Numbered from the stretch's first letter, positions 24,085 through 34,689 are shown. The stretch: 64,000 nucleotides of DNA from Poa pratensis (GCA_947311845.1 CAMZMU010000111.1:13956006-14020005); one strand, 5' to 3'. A program made the numbers and translations. Notes: generated by a model from the letters alone, not told the origin.

Positions 24085-24640
24085 AGCTAAATGCCCGTGC
24101 GTTGCATCGGGTATAAAAAATTATAGCTCGCCGATACACAACATTGTTTACAAATGACGTAACGGAACACACGAGAACTGCGATATGTAGCTCGAGCTAC
24201 ATGTAGTCCTTTATTTCGTAATATTTAATATCATATTTTGGAGTCCCAAAAAAGTCTCAAAAATTCCTGGATGTAGATTATGTTTTCTTATACCAACGTG
24301 TAAAATCTCAAACAGAAATATGTTGCATTTTGGATTGTGTAAAAATGACAAAATCTGAATCTGAAAGTAGTGAAAAGTACACTATTTGAACTCTCCAAAA
24401 TCTATCATTCGTGGAGTGCACTATTGTGTATGCCGGAATATGGATTATTTTGAGTTAATATTTTGCACATTCGTGGAATGCACTATTGTCTATGTCCGAG
24501 ATTTTTTTTTCAGAATTTTATGGACCTTCGAAATATGATTTTAGAATTTAAAAAAATAAAGGTGTACATGTAGCTGAGCCTCCGTTTTGAGTTTCCGCGG
24601 AACACATCCCTTTTCATGGTCGTGAAAAGTGAGGATTTGC
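24085..24640. repeat. Grass repeat with AAATGCCCGTGCGTTGC motif
   Basis: The left edge ACTAGCTAAATGCCCGTGCGTTGC is a motif I recognise as common in grass intergenic DNA; its element class is not clear to me. A duplicated phrase (CATTCGTGGARTGCACTATTGT) occurs at about 24,410 and 24,470. No gene. Confidence 0.4.
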
Positions 24641-25330
24641 TATGTGATCCAAGAGAAGGAAGAGACGTGAAAAGTGTTGCCAGGTCAAATCATTGAAAAA
24701 GAGCCCCGAAAGAACTGATCAAGCTCATAATCCTCAAATAACGATAGTTTATCTGCAAGCCAAATCAAAGAGGAGATGATTTTTATCATGTATCTTGGAT
24801 TTGCACCGATACTTCTCGTTAAGTGATGTAGGTTGCCATGGAAAGACATAAACGATGTCCAAAGTTCAAATTTAAAACGGGTTTTGAACGTCTAACTACA
24901 AATGGCAATGCATTTCTTTCATCTATCCCACTCAGATAATCCCAATATAACCTTCCCGGTTAATTTGTAGCTTTCCATTATCCCTCCCCACCAATTCTAG
25001 TCATACCTCGCCACCTTTGATTTAACAATTTTTGGTCACGCGTATGAAGTAACCAATACTGCTTGGAAACACTTTATGAAGACGTGGAATTTCACTTATG
25101 CAGAAGAAAAGGCGCCCTAGAAATTGTAGTCTGTACCATTTACTGTAAACATAGTCATGCAAATCATTGATTCAGATATTTGCTCTTCCACAATCACTGG
25201 TTGTTTGCTCACTCAAAATCGAAAATTTAAACTATATATTTATTACACCGAACTTCAATCAATATTATGTGAAGTATCAGTTATATGAAGGCCAAACGGA
25301 AATCCATGATGCCATCTCACGACCGGCAAC
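24641..25330. other. Intergenic DNA, no gene recognised
   Basis: Apart from the possible inverted end CCCCGAAAGAACTGATC at about 24,704 nothing could be supported here. Confidence 0.4.
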
Positions 25331-26069
25331 ATCTGCACTTCAAGCGGAAGCCTTTGGTTTCCATCTGGTAATTGCAATCTCAGAAGCACTCCATCTATAG
25401 CAGCTCTGCTTTCTCTCAAACAATGCTACTTTGGTGAAAGCAACAGCATCTTCAGACAAAGCAGGTCTCAGCTTGTAAGGATCATCTAGAACAACCAGTT
25501 TGAAGCCAGCAAAGCTTTTCCCGAGCCTAGAATTCTGAACTTCAAAGCACATCATCATGCTAAGTTAAAAATAAATCTTGAACTCTTTATCTTCTGCAAA
25601 ATCTGATTACTATGTGGCCAACCAAGTAAATCCAACTCTCTTTTATCTTCCATAGAAGATGATTACGAAGTAGCTCATAAAGTAAAGCCAATCAAACTAT
25701 AGATGATTGTTTCACATTGCCAAACACTGTTTAATATAATCTTCTCGAGAAACCAAAAACAGATGCAGTGTATTATTCACAATGACGAGGTGATCGGAGA
25801 TGCTCATACACCCAAGAATCATGAACAAAACAATTTTTAGTTATCTCAGTTCCAATTTCCAAATGAAATCTGACATTTGTGCAGACATGGCTCAAAATAA
25901 CTCAAGATATTACACAGTACGTAAAGAGATTAATGGGCTACTTGGACGAGGAGTATTCCTCAGGTAAAGGTTTGGTACTTAATTTAAATTTGACTTCAGT
26001 ACCAAAATTTTACCAAGACATACTCTGATAAATAAAAAGTGTCGTGGATCTTGAAGGTAAAAGTTGTAC

Positions 26070-26118
26070 CTGGACAAGTCGTTTCCAGCAACATTAATTC
26101 CGGATCGGAGGGAGCATC
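26070..26118 (+). mobile_element. Stowaway MITE terminal fragment
   Basis: GGACAAGTCGTTTCCAG followed by TTCCGGATCGGAGGGAGCA matches the pattern of one end of Stowaway MITEs (AGACAAGTAATTCCGGATCGGAGGGAG type). The partner end is missing. Confidence 0.5.
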
Positions 26119-26249
26119 ATTTTTTAGTTTGATACTACTTGAGAGACCCCACTTACTTACTACAATTCAGAATTGAATTAATTCTGTCACTAATGCATTT
26201 GCAATCGAATCGAGCTAATTATAATGCTATGTTGTAGGCACTAAGAAAA

Positions 26250-27756
26250 ATCAACAGCATGCTTGCATAGTCTCATGGCTAACCTTGGCTATGTAAGTTC
26301 TCACAAAGTACAATGTTGTGTGGATGTTGCCCAAAAATACCTTTACCTTAAGTGTGCTCTGGCTTAGGACACTCTCACCATCCTCTAGCTGTGGCCTGCT
26401 CTGGCTCGACTCTAACTGAAGTGTGCTCCGGCTCAGGAATCCCTCTCCCTCCATCACCTTGCGGTCGATGTACCTCATCTCCAAATTGGCTAGATTTTGT
26501 TCAGGTTTCAGCCTTCTTGTCAGAAAATGTAGATTCTGTTGCAACATAAATACTCAAATTGAAATAATGTGAAGAATCAAACAAATTCATTTTGAACTTA
26601 GGCGAGTACGCCATTGTTCCATCAAGATTGAGTGTACCATTGCTCCTTCGTTGAAATTTCACTGTCAATAGTATGCGAACATAAACAACTGCCTTTGATC
26701 ATTATTCAGGTTTATTGTCAAAAAAGGGAAATTCTGTTTCGACAACACTAATCAAACCAAAGAGTACTCAAGATTTCAGCATAGTCAGTTTGATAAAACG
26801 GGAAGGCATAAAGTTAAACCATGGTTCCATCTAGATTCAGAAAAGCATTGTTCCGCTCTTGAACTTAAGCAGCTAGTGCACATGCATTTGTAGATTAAAA
26901 AGAGCGAGTTACTTAACTGAAATTGCAACACAGATCAGCCATTCGGCCTATTAGAACAGATACTACTCAACAAATAAACCAACACCACCGAATGTTTATT
27001 ACCATTACAAAAATCATCTCATGAGTCCTGACTATGAACCTGTAATGCACGCTTCTGCCACAAATCAAATTGAGGCGAGCTAAAGTAGAACGGCTCTAGA
27101 CATGTAGAATTCAGAGTACATAACTGGCATAGACTGACCTTGCACGCTGCTCCACAAATTGCCATAATTTCCTGAAACAGAGTGTACACCTCGTTGTATT
27201 CGCATGCCACCACTCCGCGGCCTTCACGCGGCTGAAACTTGTAGCTGTAATCGTCGTCCAAACGCCGTTGCGGGAGCTCGCCCATGGCGGCGTTCTCGGT
27301 CTTGTGACCTGAGGAGCAGGAAGATCCGCCCGATGGAGGCGCAATGATGCGGCCTCGGCGAGAGAAATTGAGAGGGGCAGCGCCGGTGTGCGGCAACGCT
27401 GGGTGGCCGGCAGCGAGCGGCAGCGCAGGCATCGCTGCCGATGTTTCAAGATAGAGAGAGAGATCGAGTGAGGTGAGAGGGGCGGCTGCAGAGGGGCAGA
27501 CCCTAACCTTGTTAGATGTCCGGAGGTGGTGCCGGACTTGCGGCCAAAGAGGCCCCTGGTTGGGCTCCTGCTTGCGTGCGTGCGCGATGGACTCCTGCTT
27601 GCGGGCGGCGGATGGACTGTCAGCGACATCGAGCTCGAGATCGACCTGTTCGTCAGTACCCAGTAGGCAGATTGGGAGAGGCGATAGGGGAGGGGAGAGC
27701 TTGGCGGCGCTGGAGGTCGAGGACGGCGTCGGCGTCTCAGTCGTGGGCTGGCCCAT
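26250..27756 (-). CDS. Unrecognised minus-strand gene, structure uncertain
   Basis: The ATG at 27,756 sits in good plant context downstream of a pyrimidine-rich 5' flank and opens a 245-codon frame to 27,019 if unspliced. Within it, exon-like segments are bounded by consensus sites: donor AACAAG|gttagg at 27,508, acceptor ctcctcag at 27,309, donor GCAAG|gtcagt at 27,139. The segment after that acceptor encodes MGELPQRRLDDDYSYKF and YTLFQEIMAICGAACK, which reads like real protein, but splicing 27,309-27,507 out would shift its frame. A further exon-like piece (LHFLTRRLKPEQNLANLEMR) lies at 26,480-26,540. I do not recognise the protein. It may be a gene fragment or a decayed gene; related text at 26,490-26,690 and 26,690-26,880 suggests a local duplication. 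Confidence 0.3.
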
Positions 27757-27845
27757 GTGTGCGTGACGAAGCGACGCGAGTTGGACGAAAGGGTTTGGCA
27801 GAGTGGGTCGGTGGCAGGCTAAGGAACAAAATTTGCTTTTTAGAT

Positions 27846-27873
27846 AGTAGAGATAGAGATAGAGATAGAGATA
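27846..27873. repeat. GATAGA microsatellite
   Basis: About four tandem GAGATA hexamers, immediately upstream of the gene start region on the minus strand. Confidence 0.8.
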
Positions 27874-27999
27874 TGTTTTCTTTTCCTCAAGCAGAACAAC
27901 ACTACATGTTTGCTCCGATCTTATGTGTCCATTTCTAGCCATGCGCAGCATGCGGCCTGCGCCTTGACCCGATAGACACCCTTGCCGCACCGCTATAAA

Positions 28000-28581
28000 C
28001 TAGTAATATCCTCCCGGTGGCGCAGGGATTATCGACCGGAGGAACTCCAGCCCCTCGTCAGTGACCGTCACCGGCGCGCCAGGCGACACCGGCACTGCCA
28101 CCGGCGTGGACCGTGCCGCCGCTCGGCTGCTCCTGCCGCGGGCGCTGTCGTACTCGCGGTAGCCGCGGAGGTAGGTCTGCATGGGCTGGACGTAGCTGTC
28201 GAACCCGAGGCTCCGGAAGGACCAGGTGAAGTCCTCGGGCGCGACGGTGCGGCGGTGCTCCGTCCTGGCCCGCTCGGACGCCTCGCCGCCGACGAAGCCG
28301 ACGAACTCCACCGCGCAGTCGTGGGTGAGCAGCTTGGCGGACTCGGCGATCTTCACGTTCGGCGGCAGCACCCGCCTCATCAGGCGCACCACGTTGGCCA
28401 TCGGCAGCGCGCTGCCCTCCTCCGAGGCCGGGTTGTTCTCCCCATCGCCGCCGCGGCTGCAGGGGCCCTTCGCATCACCTGAAACCCAAACCAAAAACGA
28501 ATCAGAAAAACCATGAACAGCACAACTGCACAAGTTTGCACTGCGCAATGCCGTACCACGCTTCTTGCTACGTCCCCCCAT
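28000..28581 (-). CDS. NF-YB1-like: NF-YB transcription factor subunit, endosperm NF-YB1 type, two exons
   Basis: Exon 1 (28,557-28,581) encodes MGGRSKKR plus one base; a 78-bp intron (28,479-28,556; GTACGG...TTTCAG) is followed by exon 2 (28,000-28,478), giving 167 residues. Residues about 33-117 form the NF-YB histone fold: LPMANVVRLMRRVLPP, HDCAVEFVGFVGGEASERA, HRRTVAPEDF, LGFDSYVQPM. The HDCAVEFVGFVG and EHRRTVAPED wording and the C-terminal VTDEGLEFLRSIIP match rice NF-YB1 as I remember it, an endosperm/aleurone NF-YB that works with NF-YC and bHLH partners on grain-filling genes. Residue 54 is Glu where LEC1-type proteins carry Asp and most others Lys. The start was chosen over an upstream in-frame ATG (28,791) because a TATA box stands between them. 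Confidence 0.85.
   Translation of the reverse strand: MGGRSKKRGTALRSANLCSCAVHGFSDSFLVWVSGDAKGPCSRGGDGENNPASEEGSALPMANVVRLMRRVLPPNVKIAESAKLLTHDCAVEFVGFVGGEASERARTEHRRTVAPEDFTWSFRSLGFDSYVQPMQTYLRGYREYDSARGRSSRAAARSTPVAVPVSPGAPVTVTDEGLEFLRSIIPAPPGGYY
28479..28556 (-). other. In-frame, stop-free intron of the NF-YB gene
   Basis: The intron is 78 bases, a multiple of three, and holds no stop codon in the reading frame, so a retained-intron transcript would still encode a full protein with 26 extra residues after Gly9. Splice sites are consensus on both sides. Confidence 0.7.
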
Positions 28582-28667
28582 TGTCCGCTCGCTCCCAGTG
28601 ATCGTACTCTGTTTGTGTGTTTCGATGATGGCTGCTCTGAGTGCTGACTTTGCAGCCATGGCACCTG

Positions 28668-28682
28668 TTTTTTTATAGTACG
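28668..28682 (-). promoter_or_regulatory. TATA box of the NF-YB gene
   Basis: TACTATAAAAAAACAGG on the minus strand lies about 90 bases upstream of the ATG at 28,581, normal spacing for a grass core promoter with a short leader. Confidence 0.6.
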
Positions 28683-29129
28683 CCCACAAGCTGGGCTGCG
28701 CCAGCCTGGACGCACGCGCGCGCGTCATGCCGCCGTGTCGCGCGGAGAGCGAGGCGCGGCTGCCACATTGCAGCGCCGGCGAGCCATGCATGCGTTACGG
28801 GGCAGGAGCAAAAGCTCCTTTGTTCGCTTCTCACCTACCGGCCGGCAGCGGCAGGGTCGCCGGCGAGGAAGCACATCAATGTGATGCATGCGCCCCGCGA
28901 AACGCGCGGTAATTCGCGATGATTCTTGTTTATCTTCATCGACGGATTATCCGGTGGAAACTGAAGACAGGAGAAGGACGACGTCAACGAGGTGGAGGTG
29001 GATGGGCGTCGGCGTATTCGGTTCGGTTGCTTGCGTGCTCCCGTCCGGTGCATGCAGCCTTGGAAATTAAGAGGTCGGTATCCATTGTCTAGTGTCATGT
29101 CCGGCATGGTGGAAATGAAGCATTGGTCC

Positions 29130-29640
29130 AAAGGTGTAAAAGATCATTAATAGAGAAACTTTTATCAATTTGTACCATTGTCTTCACCAGTTGAGTCTCT
29201 CACGACTTTGAGTACATGAATTGGAGCATTGGCCCACAAATGTAAAACGAGTTTGACTTCTCATTTAGCAGAAGAATTGGAGAATAATATTATGCTAACC
29301 TGACTTATGAGATACTTTTATCCATTTATACCATTATCTAGTAAACCAGTTGAGTGTCTCGCGACTCTGCCAACATGAAACGGAGCATTGGTAAAAAATG
29401 TATAACACGACTGACTTTCCATTTAGACGTAGATAATTGGAGCATAGTATTATGCCAATCTGATTAATCAAATATTTTTACTCATTTTAACATTGTCTGG
29501 ATCGCCAGTTGATTGTATCCCGACTTTGCCTACATAAATTGGAGCAACATTGGTCCAAAAATGTAAAATATGTTTAACTTTTCATTCAGAAGTAGAATTG
29601 AAGCATAGTATTATGCCATTCTTATGCAATGAGATATTGT
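29130..29640. repeat. Tandem array, unit about 160 bp, three copies
   Basis: The unit GAGATACTTTTATC...CATTGTC...CCAGTTGAGT...CGACTTTG...ACATGAATTGGAGCATTGG...TGTAAAA...GACTT...ATTATGCYAA...CTGA repeats from about 29,150, 29,309 and 29,470, with a fourth partial start at 29,628. Copies have drifted by substitutions and small indels. Confidence 0.7.
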
Positions 29641-30050
29641 TGTCCGTTTATATTGTGTTTGTTTATTTTGTTTCTAAAATATATGGCGTTCCATAAATAC
29701 TGGGTACAACTTCCATACATTCATGAGGGTTATAAGGGGTACTCTAATATTTATCCGACATATTACGTCATAGAAGTGTCTCATAATTATGTATTAAAAA
29801 CTAGTACGAGTAAAAAAGATAGTCAAAGTGACATCTGGAAAATTGTTCTCATGTATAACACGACATAAAGGAGGGACTATTTTATTGTTTCCATGACTGA
29901 TGACCTTGCACCATGTTTTTCAATGTACCAGGAATAGTTTTATTTCGCAAAGCATATGTTGCAATTGTTATAAATGTATAGCTTTAAAAGTATATATTTT
30001 TCATCAATAATGTGTGGTTGTTACTATGAACTAGCATGCTGACCCTCACA
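29640..30050. repeat. First copy of a roughly 510-bp tandem unit (left of Harbinger element)
   Basis: From TTTGTTTCTAAAATATATGG the text (ATAAATACTGGGT, GGTTATAAGG, ATTATGTATTAAAAACTA, AAAGTGACATC, GTATAACACGACATAAA, GACCTTGCACCATG, TATAGCT, AATGTGTGG) matches the units at 34,845-35,190, 35,380-35,710 and 35,800-36,140. Confidence 0.7.
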
Positions 30051-31023
30051 AATGTGATGACAATGTCTGAGTATGTACAAATTATGTTTATGGTGAAACT
30101 TATATTATGTGATGAAATTTAACATGGTTTATTAGTCATTTGTTAAAAGAGGTTCCATGCAAATCTGGGATATCATATGTTTTGTGTCAAATGTGCGTAC
30201 ATTTGATTTATCTTATGGAGACGTTTCTTCTTTCCATCTACCCGCATTTTTCTAGACATGGGTAAGTTTTATCATATTTAACTTTGATCTTTATTTTGTA
30301 TATGATTATAGTTATAGTAAGTAATGCTCCCTCCTTCCCAAACTTTTTTTTGCTCAAGAATACAGAACTTTATTACAATTTTACATATAGTATATTAGTA
30401 ATGTTAGAATAAGTATGTCTGAAATAAAGTTATTTTTGCAAGTCGACAAATACAGTGATAGCAATACAAGCTCAATCCATATACTTTGATATATATTTTT
30501 TCGGTAGGAGTCTTACTTTAGAGACTACATTTTGGAACGGAGGGTGACGTGGGCATGCTCTTTGGGTGTCTAGTGGTTGGGATTGTCTTGCTGATCACAA
30601 ACTAACTTGAACGTGAGCAAGCTGAAAATCCAGAAGAGTCAAGGAGTAGCTTTTGGAACGCTTGAACAACTATTTTCAGAGAACGTACATGTAACTGCAA
30701 TCAATTGTTGTTATTTTCAGAATTCTGCCGACTTCACCAAAAAGAGTTGTACGTACAACAAACATTTCACTTCGGTTAGGTATAGTCCTATGGATCAGAT
30801 ACGTCTTTACCATTTAATCCTCCATTTAATTTTTCACATTTTACCCGGTACGACCATGGAGCGTGTCAAGCAGGACAACGTTGTTATATGACTATTAATC
30901 TTTGGCTAAATCCTAACCTTAGATTACATATCCAACTATCAAAATTAATTTGGATGATGTGGCTTAACGTGGTGGCTCTATTAGACATCCGTATATAGCT
31001 TTCAGCATATAATAGATAACCTA
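30051..31023. other. Intergenic DNA between array and Harbinger element
   Basis: Holds one Stowaway MITE (listed separately); otherwise no gene or element could be supported. Confidence 0.4.
30327..30545. mobile_element. Stowaway-like MITE, about 219 bp
   Basis: The left end CTCCCTCCTTCCCAAA is the approximate inverse of the right end TTTTGGAACGGAGGG, the hallmark of Stowaway (Tc1/mariner-type) MITEs of grasses. The interior (TTAGAATAAGTATGTCTGAAA, CTTTAGAGACTACATTTT) is also typical. The TA target duplication is not clear. Confidence 0.75.
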
Positions 31024-31525
31024 TAATGCTGTGTTTGGATGCACTGAATTGAGCTCCGAATTGAATTGGCAATGGAATACCAAATCAACCAATTCAATGG
31101 AATACCATTTTGGCTGTTTGGATGCGCGTGGTATTCACCTGTAGAATCAAGGTTACAATGGAATTCTAAATCCTGTTTGGGTGTACAATGTGTGGAATTG
31201 AAAGTTTTTTTTGACTTTGAACAATATAAACTGTGTAATATGAATGAAAATAAACATGTATATATCAGAATGTTTCAATATTATTTTTCACATAATAACA
31301 TGTTAATAATCCAGAAAAATAGAACAAATTGTAGGAAAATATGTCTCACATAGATAATAAATATGTCTCACATGACACAACATATGGATAATAAATATGT
31401 CTCACATAGCACAAAGTAGGTAGTTTATGTCTTACAAATAGCACAAATTGGGTAGACTATGTCTTACAAATAGCACAACAAGCATGACCAAAGTGATTCA
31501 TAAACGTGCATAAGAACAAAGTTCA

Positions 31526-32287
31526 TCAAGGCAAGGTCAAGAGCCATGGCTTCCTCATCTCCATGGGTAGTGCCATGAGTGATTCAAACGTGCGCTCGTT
31601 GGCTGAGAGCTTCCCATAAGCTATCAGCAGATCAGTACCCTCCAAAGTTGGTATCTTCTTGAGTTCAGCAAGGATTTCAGATGGAGGAGTCACCTTTGGT
31701 GGTGGTAGTGCCACGGTTGAGGTCAAAGCATCCTCAAACGAGCATCTCAGCTCTCCCACCATGCTCATGATAGCATCAGCAGTGCGTTTCCTCTTCTTAG
31801 GCGCCTCAGGAGTATCTTCATCATCCTCCACAACCTGAGGAACTGATGAGGATCCAACCTGAGCACACTCACCTCCTGTCCTTGCACCTGCACCTGTGGC
31901 ATGGTCTTTTGAATATATAGTAGAGATAGCTTGCCAATTCTTCACTTCCTTGTGCCTGTATGGACCTGCATCCTTGTTTGCCTCCACATATCGAGCCCAC
32001 ACTTCATCACTTTCAACACTCACCATGTTATTATCCCAATCCCATCCAAAGCCACTCTGAGCAAGCATCTTGTTGATGACATCATAATGCTTGTCAAATG
32101 TCTTAATTCGTGCTGCTATTTTGTCTTTGTTGATGACAACGTCACATGTCTCCTTCACATGCTTTATGCAAGCATTGTACACATGTGGCTTCCAACCATT
32201 TTGTGCATGGTCACCCTTGTTGTGATGCTCAACAAGAATGGCCAATAATGCAGTGTCCATCTCATTACTCCACGGAAGGTAAGTCAT
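31526..32287 (-). CDS. Harbinger ORF1, Myb/SANT-like DNA-binding protein
   Basis: 253 codons from ATG at 32,287. The N-terminal half (residues about 5-100) has the Myb/SANT-like pattern of the Harbinger accessory protein: WSNEMDTALLAILVEH, GWKPHVYNACIKHV, KIAARIKTFDKHYDVI, GFGWDWDNNMV and VWARYVEANKDAGPYRHK. A basic PKKRKR stretch near residue 165 could be a nuclear signal. The partner protein binds element ends and helps import and recruit the transposase. An upstream ATG (about 32,317) begins MAESKKK but is put out of frame by a run of 11 A, so either the start is at 32,287 or the homopolymer has slipped by one base. The gene stands 205 bases downstream of the transposase on the same strand. 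Confidence 0.85.
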   Translation of the reverse strand: MTYLPWSNEMDTALLAILVEHHNKGDHAQNGWKPHVYNACIKHVKETCDVVINKDKIAARIKTFDKHYDVINKMLAQSGFGWDWDNNMVSVESDEVWARYVEANKDAGPYRHKEVKNWQAISTIYSKDHATGAGARTGGECAQVGSSSVPQVVEDDEDTPEAPKKRKRTADAIMSMVGELRCSFEDALTSTVALPPPKVTPPSEILAELKKIPTLEGTDLLIAYGKLSANERTFESLMALPMEMRKPWLLTLP

Positions 32288-32492
32288 GGCCTTCTTTTTT
32301 TTTTTGATTCAGCCATGCTTCTACAAGTGACATACATAATACAAGTAAGGAGAAAGAGCAAGTTGTAGATAGTTAAAACATATATATATATTCAGCCAAA
32401 GGTTCCATGATAGAAATATCACACAAATGGCAAAAGCATCATCTTCTAGCTAGCACAAAATGGGGACGATCAGCTAGATTTATACTAGAACA

Positions 32493-33882
32493 CTACTCCA
32501 TTGCTAGTTCGTCATGTGTCACAAGGTACTCAGCAAACATCTCATCAGCTAAATCCTGCCTAAAATCGTTCCATGAGTCGCTTTGTTGGACACTTGTAAT
32601 TAGTGGGACATCTGCAGGTGCAGGGGTCATAGCTGCTAGTTCAGCGTCGATCTCCTGCAGCAATAGATCATCCCTCACATGTTGTCTATCCCTTGCATAG
32701 TTGTGTAACACACAACAAGCATTAATAATTCGAATCTGCAAATATTTATGTCATAGTTAGCATTTGTTACCCAACAGCCCAAAACAATCTACAATCCATA
32801 TCGACATTTATTACCTGGTCTTCTATGGAAAAGAAAGAACAAGACCGCAGGATGGCCCATTTTTTCTTCAACAGCCCAAAACATCTCTCCGCTACATTTC
32901 TAGCACGAGAATGCCTCAAGTTGTACAACTCCTTTTCAGTTTGGGGCCCTAGTAAACTAGCAGCCCACTCCTTCAAGTGGTACCTAGTGGATCGAAATGG
33001 AGATAGAAATACTGGTCCATTTGTATAGCCCGCATCAACTACGTAGTACTTTCCTATATGGCAAATGCGTAAGTTATTTACGAATTAAACATGAGAAAAA
33101 GAAAGCCAAGAGCAAAGAGAGGTACCCTGTGGTACAACAAATGCATCTTGCCAGTCAATTCTCATGGCATCTTTCAACACTTTTGAGTCCGATGCCGAGC
33201 CCTCCCAACCAGGTAGAACATAGAGAAACTTCATGTTCCAATCAACCACACCCAACATATTAGTGGTGATGTTTTGTTTTCTATTCCTGTGCCTCCCTTT
33301 GTCAGCCAGCTTAACAAACACATCAATATGACACCCGTCTAGAGCTCCAAGTGCATTGGGAAACCACTTCCATTTGTAATCATCGGGAGGGGTGGCAGTA
33401 GGCTCGGGAAGCTTGATCAACTCCCCAGTTAGAGATAAGATGGCAGTTAACACATTACCGAAGTGCCTACTGGTTGTCTCTAAAGACCGCTCATAGCCAA
33501 TCATCCTCATTTTAGTTCCATGGCCAACTACTTGTAAGAACATAGCAACATTTTCTTCTACCGTGACATAGGTTGTATCTTTGAGACCACCCTTCTCACG
33601 CAGTATAGCACAAAGATTATGGAAATTTCTTTTGGTTAAACGCAGCTCATCATAGCATCGTGTCTCTGTCCCATTGTATGTTCTTCTCAACACATACTTT
33701 CTATATGCAACCCTCTTCTCAAAGTCATCGAAGGCACCTAGGTCCCTCGGTGACCTCTGAGTACTAGCATATGCTAATGCAACCATAGACACCTCAAAAT
33801 ACAACTTTGTGAGCATTATCCTTTTTCTTTTTCTTCTTTTGTTCTCTTCACAAATGTAATGAACCAATTCTTGGTGAGACAT
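32493..33882 (-). CDS. Harbinger DDE transposase, three exons, intact
   Basis: Exons 33,882-33,126, 33,053-32,815 and 32,735-32,493 join in frame to 412 residues. Splice sites are consensus (donors GTACCT and GTAATA; acceptors ATATAG and TTGCAG). The catalytic triad of the DDE_4 family is complete: Asp182 in LGALDGCHIDV, Asp232 in GSASDSKVL and Glu308 in SRARNVAERCFGLLK. Between the last two is KYYVVDAGYTNGPVFLSPF with RYHLKEW, the usual signature of plant Harbinger transposases; LHNYARD follows in exon 3. An N-terminal helix-turn-helix region precedes the catalytic core. No stop or frameshift interrupts it. The Met at 33,882 was taken as start because an upstream in-frame Met (33,906) adds only eight residues. 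Confidence 0.92.
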
Positions 33883-34117
33883 GATGATTCTACAATACAC
33901 AAACAAAGTTTCAAATTTAGCAATGTAAAACGCAGGTATTCTAGTGTAAGCAATTCACAAACATGCTCAGGCTACTAAGGTAAGCAATACATACTAAGGC
34001 AAGCAACTCCTCTGACTAATTCCAGCTTGCGAACAGTGGCAGCACCACATAGTACAAAGAGCACAAGGTTCACTGATCATCCTAACAACGCAGGTATTGG
34101 GGGGAAATCTTTGCGTC

Positions 34118-34200
34118 CTACCACCACCACCACCGCAAGCTGCTCCCTACCACCACCACCGCAAGCTGCTCCCTACCACCACCACCACCGCCGTCGAGTT
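34118..34200 (+). repeat. Short tandem repeat in Harbinger 5' region
   Basis: CTGCTCCCTACCACCACCACC-type units of about 26 bases are repeated two to three times, rich in CCA. They lie in the presumed leader/promoter of the transposase transcript. Confidence 0.6.
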
Positions 34201-34689
34201 TCGCCCCAGGAGGAGGCAAAGGCTGGCGGGCGCGGGGCGCAGACGGAGGCGAGCCTCCCGCCGCCGCCTAGGGTTAGCTACCCGCTTCGGGCGGCGCGGA
34301 GAGGGGCGGCCAGGGGTAGTGAAAGATGGGAGAAGGAGGCCGGGGAAGAGGAGGGAGAGCTGGCGTACCTGCTTGGGCCGCCGGCGACGAGCTGCTGGGG
34401 GAGGGGCGGCGGCGGTGAGGTGGTCGTCCGAGCTCCCCTCGTCGCCGCGAGTGGATAAGCCGGGTCGGGGTCGGGGTCGGGGTCGCTGCGTCGAACGTTT
34501 CGGAGCTCGTTTCCGAGGTCTGGAGCTCGGAAACGACTCGCGTGTTATTTGCTCGGTCGGCCTCCCCGCGCGGAATTGGGTTGCCAATTCCAGGGCCCAA
34601 TTCACAGCACATCCAAACGCTAGAATTGAGGCCCCAATTCTAGATTCGCCAATACCAAGCCCAATTCTGTGCATCCAAACACAGCATAA

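Larger units (their letters stand above)
31027..34686 (-). mobile_element. Complete PIF/Harbinger DNA transposon, 3,660 bp
   Basis: The ends are inverted copies of TGCTGTGTTTGGATGCAC(T/A)GAATTG with one mismatch in 25 bases, and the element is flanked by the 3-bp target duplication TAA (31,024-31,026 and 34,687-34,689), as the superfamily requires. It carries both usual genes on the minus strand: a DDE transposase and a Myb/SANT-like protein. A GC-rich region at 34,000-34,500 would hold the promoter and leader. It sits inside a tandem-repeat array. Everything needed for autonomy appears present, apart from doubt over the start of the Myb/SANT gene. Confidence 0.93.

Noticed and set aside
27473..27938. 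Plus-strand open frames of 97 and 140 codons
   Set aside because: They are mirror images of the GC-rich minus-strand exon region and show no protein-like motifs or start context.
28582..28791. Upstream in-frame ATG at 28,791 as start of the NF-YB gene
   Set aside because: A TATA box lies between it and the ATG at 28,581, and the extra residues do not resemble NF-YB proteins.
29130..29640. Regular repeats considered as a CRISPR-like array
   Set aside because: Units are about 160 bp, diverged, without unique spacers, and the DNA is plant nuclear.
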